This document shows positions 1-9,310 of a DNA stretch of 64,000 nt, one piece after another. Position 1 is the first letter of the stretch; every line of letters starts with the position of its first letter. The DNA is taken from positions 124,001 to 188,000 of the forward strand of contig NZ_FCOM02000009.1 of the NCBI RefSeq assembly GCF_001544695.2. Reading direction: 5' to 3'. The notes beneath the pieces were generated by a model. That model saw only the letters and a program-made list of their open reading frames with translations. It was not told the DNA's origin and did not search any database. Origin of the DNA: Caballeronia arvi (lineage in GTDB: Bacteria > Pseudomonadota > Gammaproteobacteria > Burkholderiales > Burkholderiaceae). The position numbers and the translations under genes are program-made.

Positions 1-1
1 C

Positions 2-235
2 GTGGGCGGGATCATCGGCGCTTTGCTGACGGGCGTGTTCGCGGTGAAGGATATCGGCGGCTTCGATGGCAGCATCCTCGTGCAGGCGAAGGGCGTGCTC
101 GTGACGCTGGTGTACAGCGGCGTCGTGAGCTTCATCCTGCTCAAGGTCATCGACATGACGATGGGCCTGCGCGTCACCGAAGAAGAGGAACGCGAGGGCC
201 TCGACGTCACGTTGCACGGCGAGCACGTCGAGTAA
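2..235 (+). CDS. amtB: Ammonium transporter, C-terminal part (5' end outside window)
   Basis: This is the last 77 or so residues of an Amt/MEP/Rh-family ammonium channel; the rest lies upstream of the window. A glycine-rich membrane segment is followed by a hydrophobic helix and a short cytoplasmic tail containing GLRVTEEEEREGLD. That tail is the hallmark C-terminus of bacterial AmtB, where it contacts the PII protein GlnK. In this family the trimeric inner-membrane channel takes up ammonium. A clear intrinsic terminator follows about 70 bases after the stop. The family call is confident from the tail motif; the assignment to amtB rather than another amt paralogue is inference. Confidence 0.85.
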   Translation: MGGIIGALLTGVFAVKDIGGFDGSILVQAKGVLVTLVYSGVVSFILLKVIDMTMGLRVTEEEEREGLDVTLHGEHVE

Positions 236-304
236 CGAGTTCGCCGCAACCGGCGCGTCGCGAGAGGGCGCGCCGGAACGGCCAAGCAACGAGCGCAGCG
301 ATTT

Positions 305-334
305 TGCCCGCCTTCGAAGGCGGGCATTTTTTTG
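305..334 (+). terminator. Rho-independent terminator after the ammonium transporter gene
   Basis: A perfect 7-bp GC stem (GCCCGCC / GGCGGGC) with a TTCGAA loop is followed by ATTTTTTT. It lies downstream of the amt stop and upstream of gshA. Confidence 0.9.
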
Positions 335-525
335 GCCGATGCATTTTCGCGGGTTTCGTCAGGCGCGGAGGCCAAAGCTATCGCGCAGGCGCCGTGTGGC
401 ACCGGCCGGGAAACCTTGTCGATTGGTGGTTCATCCCCAGTTAGGCAAAGCAATTGCTCTACAATCTTTCCCTCCCGGTGTCGACCAGAGTCGGCGCTGG
501 CCCACGCAAAGCTCGCGAGAAATTC

Positions 526-1815
526 ATGGTTCCGCACTTAGTTACGGCGTTAAGTGGCCCGCTGCTCGACCTCGAGCGGAAAATTCTCGAGGCCATGCCT
601 GCTATCGAGCGGTGGTTCCGGCTCGAATGGCAAGAGCACACGCCGCCGTTTTACTGTTCCGTCGACCTGCGCAACGCGGGGTTCAAGCTCGCGCCCGTCG
701 ATACCAATCTCTTCCCCGGCGGCTTCAACAATCTGCCGCAGGAAGTGCTGCCGCTCGCGGTGCAGGCGGCGATGGCGTCCATCGAGAAAATTTGCCCCGA
801 CGCGAAGAATCTGCTCGTCATTCCCGAGCGCCACACGCGCAACGCCTTCTATCTGGAAAACGTCGCGCGGCTCGCGCTGATCATGCGGCAGGCGGGGCTG
901 CACGTCCGCTTCGGCACGCTCGACGAGAACATTCACGGCCCGGTGACCATCGCGCTCGCGGATGGACAAAAGATCGTGCTGGAGCCGCTCGAACGCACGC
1001 CGCGGCGTCTCGGACTCAAGAACTTCGATCCTTGCTCGATCCTGCTCAACAACGATTTGTCCGCCGGCATTCCGCCGGTGCTGGAAAATCTGCACGAGCA
1101 ATATCTGCTGCCGCCGCTGCACGCGGGCTGGGCCGTGCGCCGCAAGTCGACGCATTTTTCCTGCTATGACGACGTCGCGAAGAAGTTCGCGAAGATGGTC
1201 GAAATCGATCCGTGGATGGTGAATCCGTATTTCGCGCACGTCGAAGGTGTCGATTACGAAGCGCGCACGGGCGAGGAAGCGCTCGCGGAAGCCATCGACG
1301 GCGTGCTCAAGAAGATCGCGAAGAAGTATCGCGAGTACGGCATCAGCGAGCGTCCGTACGTCGTGATCAAGGCGGACGCCGGCACCTACGGCAAGGGCGT
1401 GATGACCGTGCACGACGCGAGCGAGGTCGCCGCGCTGACCAAGCGCGAGCGCACGAAGATGAACGACGCGAAGGAAGGCCTGCAAGTCCACGACGTGATC
1501 GTGCAGGAAGGCGTGCATACCTTCGAGCGCGTCGAGGAAGCGGTCGCCGAGCCGGTCGTGTATATGATCGACCGGTATGTGGTCGGCGGGTTTTATCGCG
1601 TGCACGAGTCGCGCGAACGCGACCAGAATCTCAACGCGCCGGGCATGCATTTCGTGCCGCTCGGTTTCGAGCACACGGCACTGCCCGACACGCACGCGAA
1701 GCCCGGCGCCGCGCCGCCGAACCGCTTCTACATGTATGGCGTGGTGGCGCGTCTCGGGCTGCTGGCGGCATCGGTCGAGCTCGAGAAGACCGATCCCGAA
1801 GCCATTCAGGTGTGA
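526..1815 (+). CDS. gshA: Glutamate--cysteine ligase, proteobacterial GshA type
   Basis: The product catalyses the first step of glutathione synthesis, ATP-dependent joining of glutamate and cysteine in the cytoplasm. The 429-residue sequence resembles the GshA family found in many beta- and alphaproteobacteria, not the E. coli-type enzyme. It contains VDTNLFPGGFNN near residue 68, IKADAGTYGKGVMTV in the ATP-grasp-like second half, and YVVGGFYRVHESR near the end. The same frame is open back to 454, but ATG 526 gives the expected N-terminus (MVPHLVTALSGP) and the codons before it look like leader. A TACAAT hexamer at 460-465 could be a -10 element. gshB follows 62 bases after the stop, so the two pathway steps are probably co-transcribed. 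Confidence 0.93.
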   Translation: MVPHLVTALSGPLLDLERKILEAMPAIERWFRLEWQEHTPPFYCSVDLRNAGFKLAPVDTNLFPGGFNNLPQEVLPLAVQAAMASIEKICPDAKNLLVIPERHTRNAFYLENVARLALIMRQAGLHVRFGTLDENIHGPVTIALADGQKIVLEPLERTPRRLGLKNFDPCSILLNNDLSAGIPPVLENLHEQYLLPPLHAGWAVRRKSTHFSCYDDVAKKFAKMVEIDPWMVNPYFAHVEGVDYEARTGEEALAEAIDGVLKKIAKKYREYGISERPYVVIKADAGTYGKGVMTVHDASEVAALTKRERTKMNDAKEGLQVHDVIVQEGVHTFERVEEAVAEPVVYMIDRYVVGGFYRVHESRERDQNLNAPGMHFVPLGFEHTALPDTHAKPGAAPPNRFYMYGVVARLGLLAASVELEKTDPEAIQV

Positions 1816-1877
1816 TCAGGTGTGAAATTGCGGCTTGCGGTAAGCTCGCAGGCCGCGCACCGAACTAGCAAACTGCC

Positions 1878-2834
1878 ATGAACATCCTCTTTATCGCCGA
1901 TCCGCTCGATCGCTTCAAGATCTACAAGGACACGACCTACGCGATGATGGCCGAAGCCGCGCGGCGCGGCCACGTGCTCTACGCGTGCGAGCCGCAGCAT
2001 CTCGCGTGGACCGGCGCAAAGGTCGAGGCCAGCGTGCGGCGTTTCGCGATCGTCGGCGACGAAGCGAACAGTGATCGCTTGCCGTGGTACGCGGCCGAGC
2101 AGGCCGAGCATCTGCCGCTCACGCATTTCGATGCCGTTCTGATGCGCAAGGACCCGCCGTTCGATCTGGAATACGTGAATGCGACCTGGCTGCTGGAGAT
2201 CGCCGAGCGCAACGGCGCGCGCGTCTTCAACAAGCCGCAGGCGATCCGCGATCACTCGGAGAAGCTCGCCATCGCGGAATGGCCGCAGTTCGTCACGCCG
2301 ACGCTCGTCACGCGCGACGCCGCGCGCCTGCGCGCTTTCCACGCCGAACACGGCGACGTCATCCTGAAGCCGCTCGACGGCATGGGCGGCATGGGCGTGT
2401 TCCGCGTGAAGGCGGACGGAATGAATCTCGGCTCGATCGTCGAGATGCTGTCGGAAGACGGCGCGCGCACGGTGATGGCGCAGAAGTTCATTCCCGAGAT
2501 CAAGGACGGCGACAAGCGCATCCTCGTGATCGGCGGCCAGCCGGTGCCGTATTCGCTCGCGCGCGTTCCGCAGGGCAGCGAAGTGCGCGGCAATCTGGCG
2601 GCGGGCGGTCTCGGCCGTGCGCAGCCGCTGTCGGCGCGCGATCGTGAAATCGCCGAAACGCTCGGACCGGTGCTGCAAGCGCGCGGCCTGCTGCTGGCCG
2701 GGCTCGACGCGATCGGCGACTATCTGACCGAAGTCAACGTCACGAGCCCGACCTGTTTCCGCGAGATCATGGATCAGACCGGCTTCGACGTCGCGGGCAT
2801 GTTCATCGACGCGCTCGAACGCGCGGCGCAATAA
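1878..2834 (+). CDS. gshB: Glutathione synthetase
   Basis: The product performs the second step of glutathione synthesis, adding glycine to gamma-glutamylcysteine with ATP. The 318-residue length matches the bacterial GshB family. Visible signatures are the N-terminal [31 protein letters not shown] around residue 92, the ATP-grasp loop [13 protein letters not shown] near 165, and the C-terminal [16 protein letters not shown] that helps bind Mg-ATP and substrate. The gene follows gshA in the same direction, which fits a two-gene glutathione unit. No terminator is obvious after it. Confidence 0.97.
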   Translation: MNILFIADPLDRFKIYKDTTYAMMAEAARRGHVLYACEPQHLAWTGAKVEASVRRFAIVGDEANSDRLPWYAAEQAEHLPLTHFDAVLMRKDPPFDLEYVNATWLLEIAERNGARVFNKPQAIRDHSEKLAIAEWPQFVTPTLVTRDAARLRAFHAEHGDVILKPLDGMGGMGVFRVKADGMNLGSIVEMLSEDGARTVMAQKFIPEIKDGDKRILVIGGQPVPYSLARVPQGSEVRGNLAAGGLGRAQPLSARDREIAETLGPVLQARGLLLAGLDAIGDYLTEVNVTSPTCFREIMDQTGFDVAGMFIDALERAAQ

Positions 2835-3098
2835 GTCTGTCGGCGCACGGAACGCGTCCGGACGCCGCGTCAGACTCACTCCGAAGGGACTGTTAGAATT
2901 GATGTCCCGGCGCACGGGGTTTTGGGGCGCAATCGTGTCTCGATACTCGTCGGGTAACTGAGCCGCAAGGCGGTTGATTTCCGCCTTGGCAGCATCCACC
3001 TTAGCTTTGTGTTCCGCGCCGCTCGCGCGCTTTCGAGCGGAATCGGACGTTATCGTCTGATTTTTGTCGCTAATCGTCGCTTGAGGCAACATCCTGAC

Positions 3099-3590
3099 AT
3101 GGCTGGCATCCTGATCATCGCGCACGCACCTTTCGCTACCGCACTACGCGAGTGCATCGCGCATATTTACGGCGGCTTGCCCGCGCGCATCGGCGTCATC
3201 GATGTGACGCCCGACTGCGATCCCGTCGAGGTCCGCGCGTTCGCGCGCTCCGAAATCGATCGCCTGAAGGAAGACAACGGCGCGATCGTGCTGACCGATG
3301 TCTTCGGCGCGACGCCCGCGAATATCGCCGCGAGCCTGCACGATGCCGATGTGCGCGTCCTCGCCGGCTGCAATCTGCCGATGCTCGTGCGCGCCGTCTG
3401 CTACCGCGCGACGCCGCTCGACACGCTCACCGAAAAGATTCTTCAGGGCGGCTCGAAGGGCATTCAGGAACTGGATTCGTCCACGCCGCTCAATCCCTGC
3501 GCGCTCGCCACCAAAGCCGCCGGCTCGCCCGATCCTGCATGCTCGGCAAGCGCGGATCTCGTGAGCGCCAAGGCGGCCGCCAGCCACTGA
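3099..3590 (+). CDS. PTS mannose-type EIIA protein
   Basis: The product is a 163-residue single-domain EIIA of the mannose/fructose superfamily. The phosphoacceptor histidine is in MAGILIIAHAPFATAL (His9), and LTDVFGATPANIAA is the second family motif. No membrane IIC/IID or IIB partner lies nearby; HPr and enzyme I follow directly. Proteobacteria with this arrangement generally use the EIIA as a regulatory end point of a soluble phosphorelay, which is family knowledge and not shown here. The long C-terminal tail after residue 130 is low in recognisable motifs. The frame is open upstream to 3009, but ATG 3099 is chosen because it starts exactly at the conserved beta strand. Confidence 0.88.
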   Translation: MAGILIIAHAPFATALRECIAHIYGGLPARIGVIDVTPDCDPVEVRAFARSEIDRLKEDNGAIVLTDVFGATPANIAASLHDADVRVLAGCNLPMLVRAVCYRATPLDTLTEKILQGGSKGIQELDSSTPLNPCALATKAAGSPDPACSASADLVSAKAAASH

Positions 3591-3627
3591 CGCCGCTCAT
3601 TTCATTCATCTAGCGTTTCGGAGCATC

Positions 3628-3897
3628 ATGCTGCAACAAGAAACAACAATCGTGAACAAGCTGGGGCTCCACGCACGCGCTTCCGCCAAGCTCACGCAAC
3701 TGGCGGGCAATTTTCAATGCGAAATCTGGATGAGCCGCAACGGCCGCCGGATCAACGCGAAGAGCATCATGGGCGTGATGATGCTGGCGGCGGGCATCGG
3801 CAGCTCGGTGACGATCGAAACCGAGGGCTCCGACGAAGCCGAAGCCATGCAGGCGATGCTCGCGCTCATCGCCGATAAATTCGGGGAAGGGCAGTAA
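3628..3897 (+). CDS. ptsH: Phosphocarrier protein HPr
   Basis: The product is the general PTS phosphocarrier, 89 residues. The active-site motif NKLGLHARAS puts the phosphorylated histidine at His15. Ser46 is present in NAKSIMGVMML, the site modified by HPr kinase/phosphorylase in bacteria that have HprK; an hprK gene is present at 57123-58091. It follows the EIIA gene by 37 bases. A strong intrinsic terminator lies 27 bases after the stop, before ptsI. Confidence 0.96.
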   Translation: MLQQETTIVNKLGLHARASAKLTQLAGNFQCEIWMSRNGRRINAKSIMGVMMLAAGIGSSVTIETEGSDEAEAMQAMLALIADKFGEGQ

Positions 3898-3924
3898 GCG
3901 CTTCATCGCCGTATCGGGCCTGTG

Positions 3925-3952
3925 AAAAGCCGCGCTTCGACGCGGCTTTTTT
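3925..3952 (+). terminator. Rho-independent terminator between ptsH and ptsI
   Basis: A perfect 10-bp stem (AAAAGCCGCG / CGCGGCTTTT) with a CTTCGA loop ends in six Ts. It separates ptsH from ptsI, which are usually in one operon, and implies read-through control or a separate ptsI promoter. Confidence 0.88.
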
Positions 3953-4108
3953 GCGCCTCCGATTTGCTTGACTTCGAGCAACCGTCCCGGCCCTGACGCG
4001 ACCGTGTGTTCAGGGACTCATCGCCGCATTCGAATTTATAATGGACGCGCGGTTGGCCCGCCGAGGGGGCTCGAGAGACCGCGACAATCAAAACTAGAGG
4101 AGGTGCGC

Positions 4109-5869
4109 GTGTCCTTCACGCTGCATGGAATTCCCGTCTCGCGCGGCATCGCCATTGGGCGCGCATACCTGATCGCGCCGGCGGCGCTCGACGTAGACCA
4201 TTACCTGATCGAACCCGATCAGATCGACGCGGAAATCGCCCGATTTCACGCGGCGCAGGCGGCCGTACTCGCGGAACTCGAAGCGCTGCGCGAAGACCTG
4301 TCCGCCGATGCGCCCAGCGAAATGGGCGCGTTCATCAATGTCCATATGATGATCCTGAACGATGCCATGCTCGTGCAGGAAACCATCGATCTCATTCGCA
4401 CGCGCCGTTACAACGTGGAGTGGGCGCTCACCGAACAGCTCGAAATTCTCGGCGGCTACTTCGACGAAATCGAGGACGAATACCTGCGCGAACGCAAGGC
4501 CGACGTCGAGCAGGTCGTCGAGCGTCTCCTGAAGGCGCTTGCCGGCGCGCCGACGGCTGCATCGCTCGTCGTACACACGGCGGCGAGCAACGGCCACAAC
4601 GAGATGATCGTCGTCGCGCACGACATCGCGCCGGCGGACATGCTCCAGTTCAAGACGCAGGCGTTCAAGGGCTTCGTGACGGACTTAGGCGGGCGCACGT
4701 CGCACACGGCGATCGTGGCGCGCAGTCTGGGCATTCCGGCGTCAGTCGGCGTGCAGCAGGCGAGCGTGCTGATTCGTCAGAACGATCTCATCATCGTCGA
4801 CGGTGATCATGGCATCGTGATTGTCGATCCGGCGCCGATCGTCCTCGAAGAATATTCATACCGCCAAAGCGAGAAGCTGCTCGAGCAGCGCAAGCTCCAG
4901 CGCCTGAAGTTTTCGCCGACGCAAACGCTCTGCGGCACGAAGATCGAGCTGTGCGCGAACATCGAATTGCCGGACGACGCGCAGGTCGCGGTCGAAGCGG
5001 GCGCGATGGGCGTGGGCCTGTTTCGTACCGAATTTCTCTTCATGAACCACAAGGATCAGTTGCCGGAGGAAGAGGAGCAGTTCGAGGCGTACAAGCGCGC
5101 GGTCGAGTTGATGAACGGCAAGCCGGTGACGATCCGCACGATCGACGTCGGCGCCGACAAGCCGCTCGATTCGATGACGGCTGGCGACGGCTACGAGACC
5201 GCGCCCAATCCGGCGCTCGGCCTGCGTGCGATTCGCTGGAGTCTGTCCGAGCCGCAGATGTTCATCACGCAGTTGCGCGCGATTCTGCGCGCGTCGGCGT
5301 TCGGCGCGACCAAGATCCTGATTCCGATGCTCGCGCACGCGCAGGAAATCGATCAGACGCTCGATCTGATCCGCGAGGCGAAGCGACAACTCGACGAAGA
5401 GGGCATCGCCTACGATCGCCAGATTCAGGTCGGCGCGATGATCGAGATTCCCGCGGCGGCCATCGCGGTGCGGCTGTTCCTGAGCCGGCTCGACTTTCTT
5501 TCGATCGGCACGAACGATCTGATCCAGTACACGCTCGCGATCGATCGCGCCGATAACTCCGTCGCGCATCTGTACGATCCGCTCCATCCGGCGGTGCTGA
5601 ATCTGATCGCGTTCACGCTGCGCGAGGCGAAGCGCGCGGGCGTGCCGGTGTCGGTCTGCGGGGAAATGGCGGGCGATCCCGCCGTCACGCGGCTTTTGCT
5701 CGGACTCGGTCTCACCGAGTTTTCGATGCATCCGAGCCAGTTGCTCGTCGTGAAGCAGGAGATTCTGCGTTCGAGCCTGAAAGCGCTAGAGAAGCCTGTC
5801 GCTGACGTACTCGCCGCCTACGAGCCTGCGGAACTCGAAGCGGCGCTTGCCGCGTTGCAGAAGGCCTGA
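4109..5869 (+). CDS. ptsI: Phosphoenolpyruvate--protein phosphotransferase (enzyme I)
   Basis: Enzyme I takes phosphate from PEP and passes it to HPr. The protein is 586 residues. Motifs seen in order are the phosphorylated histidine in GGRTSHTAIVARS, the PEP-binding GLFRTEFLFM, DVGADKPLDS, GAMIEIPAAA, and SIGTNDLIQYTLAIDR, with the C-terminal cysteine motif SVCGEMAGDP. The start is GTG 4109: it begins at the conserved SFTLHGIPVSRGIAIG and sits 5 bases after AGGAGG (4098-4103). The frame is open further upstream to 3968, but that stretch overlaps the promoter-like region. A TATAAT at 4037-4042 could give ptsI its own promoter, although the matching -35 is poor. moeB converges from 5881. Confidence 0.96.
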   Translation: MSFTLHGIPVSRGIAIGRAYLIAPAALDVDHYLIEPDQIDAEIARFHAAQAAVLAELEALREDLSADAPSEMGAFINVHMMILNDAMLVQETIDLIRTRRYNVEWALTEQLEILGGYFDEIEDEYLRERKADVEQVVERLLKALAGAPTAASLVVHTAASNGHNEMIVVAHDIAPADMLQFKTQAFKGFVTDLGGRTSHTAIVARSLGIPASVGVQQASVLIRQNDLIIVDGDHGIVIVDPAPIVLEEYSYRQSEKLLEQRKLQRLKFSPTQTLCGTKIELCANIELPDDAQVAVEAGAMGVGLFRTEFLFMNHKDQLPEEEEQFEAYKRAVELMNGKPVTIRTIDVGADKPLDSMTAGDGYETAPNPALGLRAIRWSLSEPQMFITQLRAILRASAFGATKILIPMLAHAQEIDQTLDLIREAKRQLDEEGIAYDRQIQVGAMIEIPAAAIAVRLFLSRLDFLSIGTNDLIQYTLAIDRADNSVAHLYDPLHPAVLNLIAFTLREAKRAGVPVSVCGEMAGDPAVTRLLLGLGLTEFSMHPSQLLVVKQEILRSSLKALEKPVADVLAAYEPAELEAALAALQKA

Positions 5870-5880
5870 TTCAACTCGCG

Positions 5881-6639
5881 TCATTTCACGTCGCGCGCGC
5901 CGCAGACCGGGCAATCCGGCTGGCGCGCGATTCTCATCGTGTTCCATTCCATGCGCAGCGAGTCGAGCATCATCAGACGACCGCCGAGCGTCTCGCCGAA
6001 GCCGCCGATCACGCGCAGCGCCTCCGCCGCCTGCATCGCACCGATGATGCCGACCGTCGGCGCGAACACGCCCATCGTCGAACAGGCGACTTCCTCGAAC
6101 GGCTGATCCGGCGGAAACACGCACGCGTAGCAGGGCGAGTCCGGCGAACGGAAATCGAACGTGCTGATCTGCCCGTCGAAGCGCAAGGCCGCGCCCGACA
6201 CGAGCGGCACGCCATGCGAGACGCACGCCGCGTTGATCGCGTGACGCGTCGCGAAGTTGTCGCTGCAATCGAGAACGACGGTCGCTTGCGGGACGTTTTC
6301 ATCGAGCCACTTCGAGTCTGCGCGCGCGTCGACCGCGTCGATGACGATATCCGGATTCAGCGCGTTCAAGGTCTCGCGCGCCGATGTCACTTTGGGCGCA
6401 CCGACCGACCGCGTCATGTGCACGATCTGCCGCTGCAGATTCGTGAGATCGACGGTATCGCCGTCGACCAGCGTGATCTTTCCGACGCCCGACGCCGCGA
6501 GATACATTGCGGCGGGCGCGCCGAGACCGCCCGCGCCGACGATGATCGCGTGAGCATCGAGAAAGCGCTGCTGCGCCTCGATGCCGATTTCATCGACGAG
6601 GATATGGCGGGAATAGCGAAGGAGTTGGTCGTCGTTCAT
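5881..6639 (-). CDS. moeB: Molybdopterin-synthase adenylyltransferase MoeB (HesA/MoeB/ThiF family)
   Basis: The product is an E1-like enzyme that adenylates the C-terminus of a ubiquitin-like sulfur carrier, MoaD for molybdopterin or ThiS for thiamine. At 252 residues it has the Rossmann loop VGAGGLGAPAA near residue 34, DGDTVDLTNLQRQ with the catalytic Arg/Gln region, DCSDNFATRHAIN, and two zinc-binding pairs, CYAC and CPVC. There is no C-terminal rhodanese domain. MoeB and ThiF cannot be separated by sequence alone; the gene stands away from moa and thi genes here. It begins downstream of the ctp gene, with a hairpin between them. Confidence 0.85.
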   Translation of the reverse strand: MNDDQLLRYSRHILVDEIGIEAQQRFLDAHAIIVGAGGLGAPAAMYLAASGVGKITLVDGDTVDLTNLQRQIVHMTRSVGAPKVTSARETLNALNPDIVIDAVDARADSKWLDENVPQATVVLDCSDNFATRHAINAACVSHGVPLVSGAALRFDGQISTFDFRSPDSPCYACVFPPDQPFEEVACSTMGVFAPTVGIIGAMQAAEALRVIGGFGETLGGRLMMLDSLRMEWNTMRIARQPDCPVCGARDVK

Positions 6640-6690
6640 CGCGAAAAGAAGCGCTGGCTGGAACGAAGCATTCTAAGCGCGCAAAAGACA

Positions 6691-6724
6691 AAAGGCTTCG
6701 CAGCGTCATGCTGCGAAGCCTTTT
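6691..6724 (-). terminator. Intrinsic terminator after the S41 protease gene
   Basis: A perfect 14-bp inverted repeat (AAAGGCTTCGCAGC / GCTGCGAAGCCTTT) lies between the ctp stop and the moeB start. Reading on the minus strand, the stem is followed by a T-rich tract (TTTTGTCTTTTG). moeB may therefore need its own promoter or read-through. Confidence 0.82.
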
Positions 6725-6742
6725 GCGGGAACGACAGGCAGA

Positions 6743-8326
6743 TTACTTCGTTTGCTGCGCGGTCGGCGCCGAAGCCGGTTGCGCGCCCGAAGCCGGCGAC
6801 GAGCCCGGCGTGGCCGGCAGCGCCGGAGGCGCGACGACCGGCGCGGACGCCGAACGCGGCGGCTTGTTCTGCGCGAGCTTGCGTTCGCTGTACGACTTCG
6901 ACTCGACGACCTGCTTGCCTTCGAGCTTGTTCAGCCCTTGCTGCAACATGAAGTCGTCGCTGCTGCCGAACTCGACCGGCTTGCGCTCGCGATCCTTGCG
7001 GCGCTGTTCGGGCGTCTTCTTGTCGTTCTGTTCCTCGAGAATGCGCAGTTGCTCCAGGCGATCCGCCTCGCGCTGTTCCTGCTCCTTCTTCTCGTTCGGG
7101 TCCTGCGTGTTCGCGAGGTGATTCGAGTAATCGACTTCGCGCGTGACGAGCGCGTCGTCCGGATCGCCGTCCGCGTATTGATCGACCGGAACGTCCGGGC
7201 GCACGCCCTGGTTCTGGATCGACTTGCCGCTCGGCGTGTAGTAGTAGGCCGTGGTCAGGCGCAGGGCGCTGTCGGCGGTCATCGGGCGGACGGTCTGCAC
7301 CGAGCCCTTGCCGAAGGTCGTCTTGCCGACGATCAGCGCGCGATGATGATCCTGCAGCGCGCCCGCGACGATTTCCGACGCCGACGCCGAGTACGCGTTG
7401 GTCAGCACGACCATCGGCACCTTCTTGAAGATTTCCGGCACGCTCTTCAGCGGGTCCGCATCGAAGGACGGCAGGCGGTAGTTGTCGTAGGTGTCGCGGA
7501 AGGTTTGCTTCGCGTCCGCGATTTGTCCATTGGTCGACACGACCACCGAGTTATCCGGCAGGAACGCGCCCGCGACGCCGACCGCGCTCTGCAAGAGGCC
7601 GCCGCCGTTGTTGCGCAGGTCGAGCACGAGGCCCTTCAGGTTCGGCTGCTGGCGCGCGAGGTCCTGCAGTTTCGCGGCGAGGTCCGGCACCGTGCGTTCC
7701 TGGAAGCTTGTGATGCGGATGTAACCGTAGCCCGGCTCCGGCACCTTCATTTTCACGGACTGCACGCGGATCAGGGCGCGCGTCACGGTGAGCGGGAACG
7801 TGCGGTCGTCGCTCTTGCGGAAGATCGTGAGCGTGACCTTCGTGCCCGGCTCGCCGCGCATCTGCTTGACGGCCTTGTCGAGCGTCATGCCGCGCACGGG
7901 CTTGTCGTTGATGCGCGTGATGAGGTCGCCCGGACGAATGCCGGCGCGGAACGCGGGCGTGTCTTCGATCGGCGAGATCACCTTGATGAGACCGTCTTCC
8001 GACGAGATTTCGATGCCGAGGCCCGCGAAGCGGCCCTTGGTCTGCTCCTGCAGTTCTTCGTAATCGGTCTTGTCGAGATAGGACGAGTGCGGGTCGAGGC
8101 TCGACACCATGCCCTTGATGGCGGCGGTGAGGAGCTTTTTGTCGTCGACCGGTTCGACGTATTCGTGCTTGATTTGCCCGAAAACTTCGGCGAAGAGCCG
8201 CAATTGTTCGAGCGGCAGGGGCGTGGAAGCGGTTTGCTGCGCGGACGCGGAGATCTGCAGGGTTGCGAGTGCGCCGGCAGCAATGCCAACGGCGACCAGG
8301 CCGAAGTTTTTCAGGTTCTTTCGCAT
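6743..8326 (-). CDS. ctpA: Carboxyl-terminal processing protease, S41 family
   Basis: The product is a periplasmic tail-specific serine protease of 527 residues. The first 30 or so residues form a signal peptide or anchor (MRKNLKNFGLVAVGIAAG). A PDZ domain follows (GLGIEISSEDGLIKVISPIEDTPA, near residues 100-180). The peptidase domain has the nucleophile in AYSASASEIVAGALQDHH and the base in GKTTFGKGSVQT. A charged Glu/Arg-rich stretch and an Ala/Pro/Ser-rich tail of about 60 residues close the protein. It lies downstream of gpmA on the same strand, 237 bases away. The family trims C-termini of periplasmic and outer-membrane proteins; the specific substrate is unknown. Confidence 0.92.
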   Translation of the reverse strand: MRKNLKNFGLVAVGIAAGALATLQISASAQQTASTPLPLEQLRLFAEVFGQIKHEYVEPVDDKKLLTAAIKGMVSSLDPHSSYLDKTDYEELQEQTKGRFAGLGIEISSEDGLIKVISPIEDTPAFRAGIRPGDLITRINDKPVRGMTLDKAVKQMRGEPGTKVTLTIFRKSDDRTFPLTVTRALIRVQSVKMKVPEPGYGYIRITSFQERTVPDLAAKLQDLARQQPNLKGLVLDLRNNGGGLLQSAVGVAGAFLPDNSVVVSTNGQIADAKQTFRDTYDNYRLPSFDADPLKSVPEIFKKVPMVVLTNAYSASASEIVAGALQDHHRALIVGKTTFGKGSVQTVRPMTADSALRLTTAYYYTPSGKSIQNQGVRPDVPVDQYADGDPDDALVTREVDYSNHLANTQDPNEKKEQEQREADRLEQLRILEEQNDKKTPEQRRKDRERKPVEFGSSDDFMLQQGLNKLEGKQVVESKSYSERKLAQNKPPRSASAPVVAPPALPATPGSSPASGAQPASAPTAQQTK

Positions 8327-8514
8327 AGAAGGTGCGGTCGGAATCGTATGGGCTGCAACGTAAGTGTGACGGGCAGTATACCCGCTCGCCTCGATTGACG
8401 ACTTAATCGCAACTTAAATGCCTGATGCTTTGGCGCCCGGCAGCGTAGGGTTGCGCACGTTTCGCGAAGAATCTGTCGGTACCGCTGGCGCGCCGTCAGC
8501 CGCACGCCATATGC

Positions 8515-8545
8515 GGCGAGGGCGTCTGTTTACGGCACCCTCGCC
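8515..8545. repeat. Inverted repeat downstream of gpmA
   Basis: Eight-bp arms GGCGAGGG / CCCTCGCC with a 15-base loop lie just past the gpmA stop. There is no T tract on either side, so this is a possible mRNA 3' hairpin and not a convincing intrinsic terminator. Confidence 0.5.
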
Positions 8546-8563
8546 CGACCCGCGAGACGGGTG

Positions 8564-9310
8564 TCAGCCCGCTTTGCCTTGCTTGGCGACAGCCGCCTGC
8601 GCGGCCGCGATGGCTTCAGGATCGCCCAGATAGTAGTGCTTGATGGGCTTCAGGTTCTCGTCGAGTTCATAGACGAGCGGCACGCCGTTGGGGATATTCA
8701 GCCCGACGATGTCCTGGTCGGAGATGTTGTCCAGATACTTCACGAGCGCGCGGATCGAGTTGCCGTGCGCCGAGATCACGATCTGCTTGCCCGTTTTGAT
8801 GGCCGGCGCGATCGACTCGTTCCAGAACGGCAGCACGCGCGCGACGGTGTCTTTCAGGCATTCGGTAAGCGGCAACTGCTCGCGTGGCACTTTCGCGTAG
8901 CGCGGATCGCCGAACGACGCGCGCTCGTCGTCCGGTGCCAGTGCGGGCGGCGGCGTGTCGTAGCTGCGGCGCCAGACGAGCACCTGATCGTCGCCGTATT
9001 TCTTGGCCGTTTCCGCCTTGTTCAGGCCCGCGAGCGCGCCGTAGTGCCGCTCGTTCAGGCGCCACGAATGCACGACCGGGATATACATCTGGTCCATTTC
9101 GTCCTGCACGTGCCACAGCGTTCGGATCGCGCGCTTCAGCACCGACGTATAAGCGATGTCGAACTTGTAGCCCGCTTCCTTCAGCAGCACGCCGGCCTGG
9201 CGCGCCTCGCGGTTGCCCTGCTCGGTCAGGTCGACGTCGACCCAGCCGGTGAAGCGGTTTTCCTTGTTCCACGTCGATTCGCCGTGGCGGATGAGCACTA
9301 GCTTGTACAT
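8564..9310 (-). CDS. gpmA: 2,3-bisphosphoglycerate-dependent phosphoglycerate mutase
   Basis: The product interconverts 2- and 3-phosphoglycerate in glycolysis and gluconeogenesis. It is 248 residues, the usual length for the cofactor-dependent enzyme. The phosphohistidine motif [18 protein letters not shown] opens the protein (His9 region), with [12 protein letters not shown] near residue 87 and the second catalytic histidine in [12 protein letters not shown] near 182. It is transcribed divergently from the rhodanese gene at 9494; the 183-base gap contains a plus-strand TATAAT at 9429-9434. Confidence 0.97.
   Translation of the reverse strand: MYKLVLIRHGESTWNKENRFTGWVDVDLTEQGNREARQAGVLLKEAGYKFDIAYTSVLKRAIRTLWHVQDEMDQMYIPVVHSWRLNERHYGALAGLNKAETAKKYGDDQVLVWRRSYDTPPPALAPDDERASFGDPRYAKVPREQLPLTECLKDTVARVLPFWNESIAPAIKTGKQIVISAHGNSIRALVKYLDNISDQDIVGLNIPNGVPLVYELDENLKPIKHYYLGDPEAIAAAQAAVAKQGKAG

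Noticed and set aside
6752..8398. Long plus-strand open frame opposite the S41 protease gene
   Set aside because: It is an arginine-rich mirror of ctpA caused by high GC at the third codon position. It has no ribosome site and no domain, and the minus-strand protein has clear PDZ and S41 motifs.
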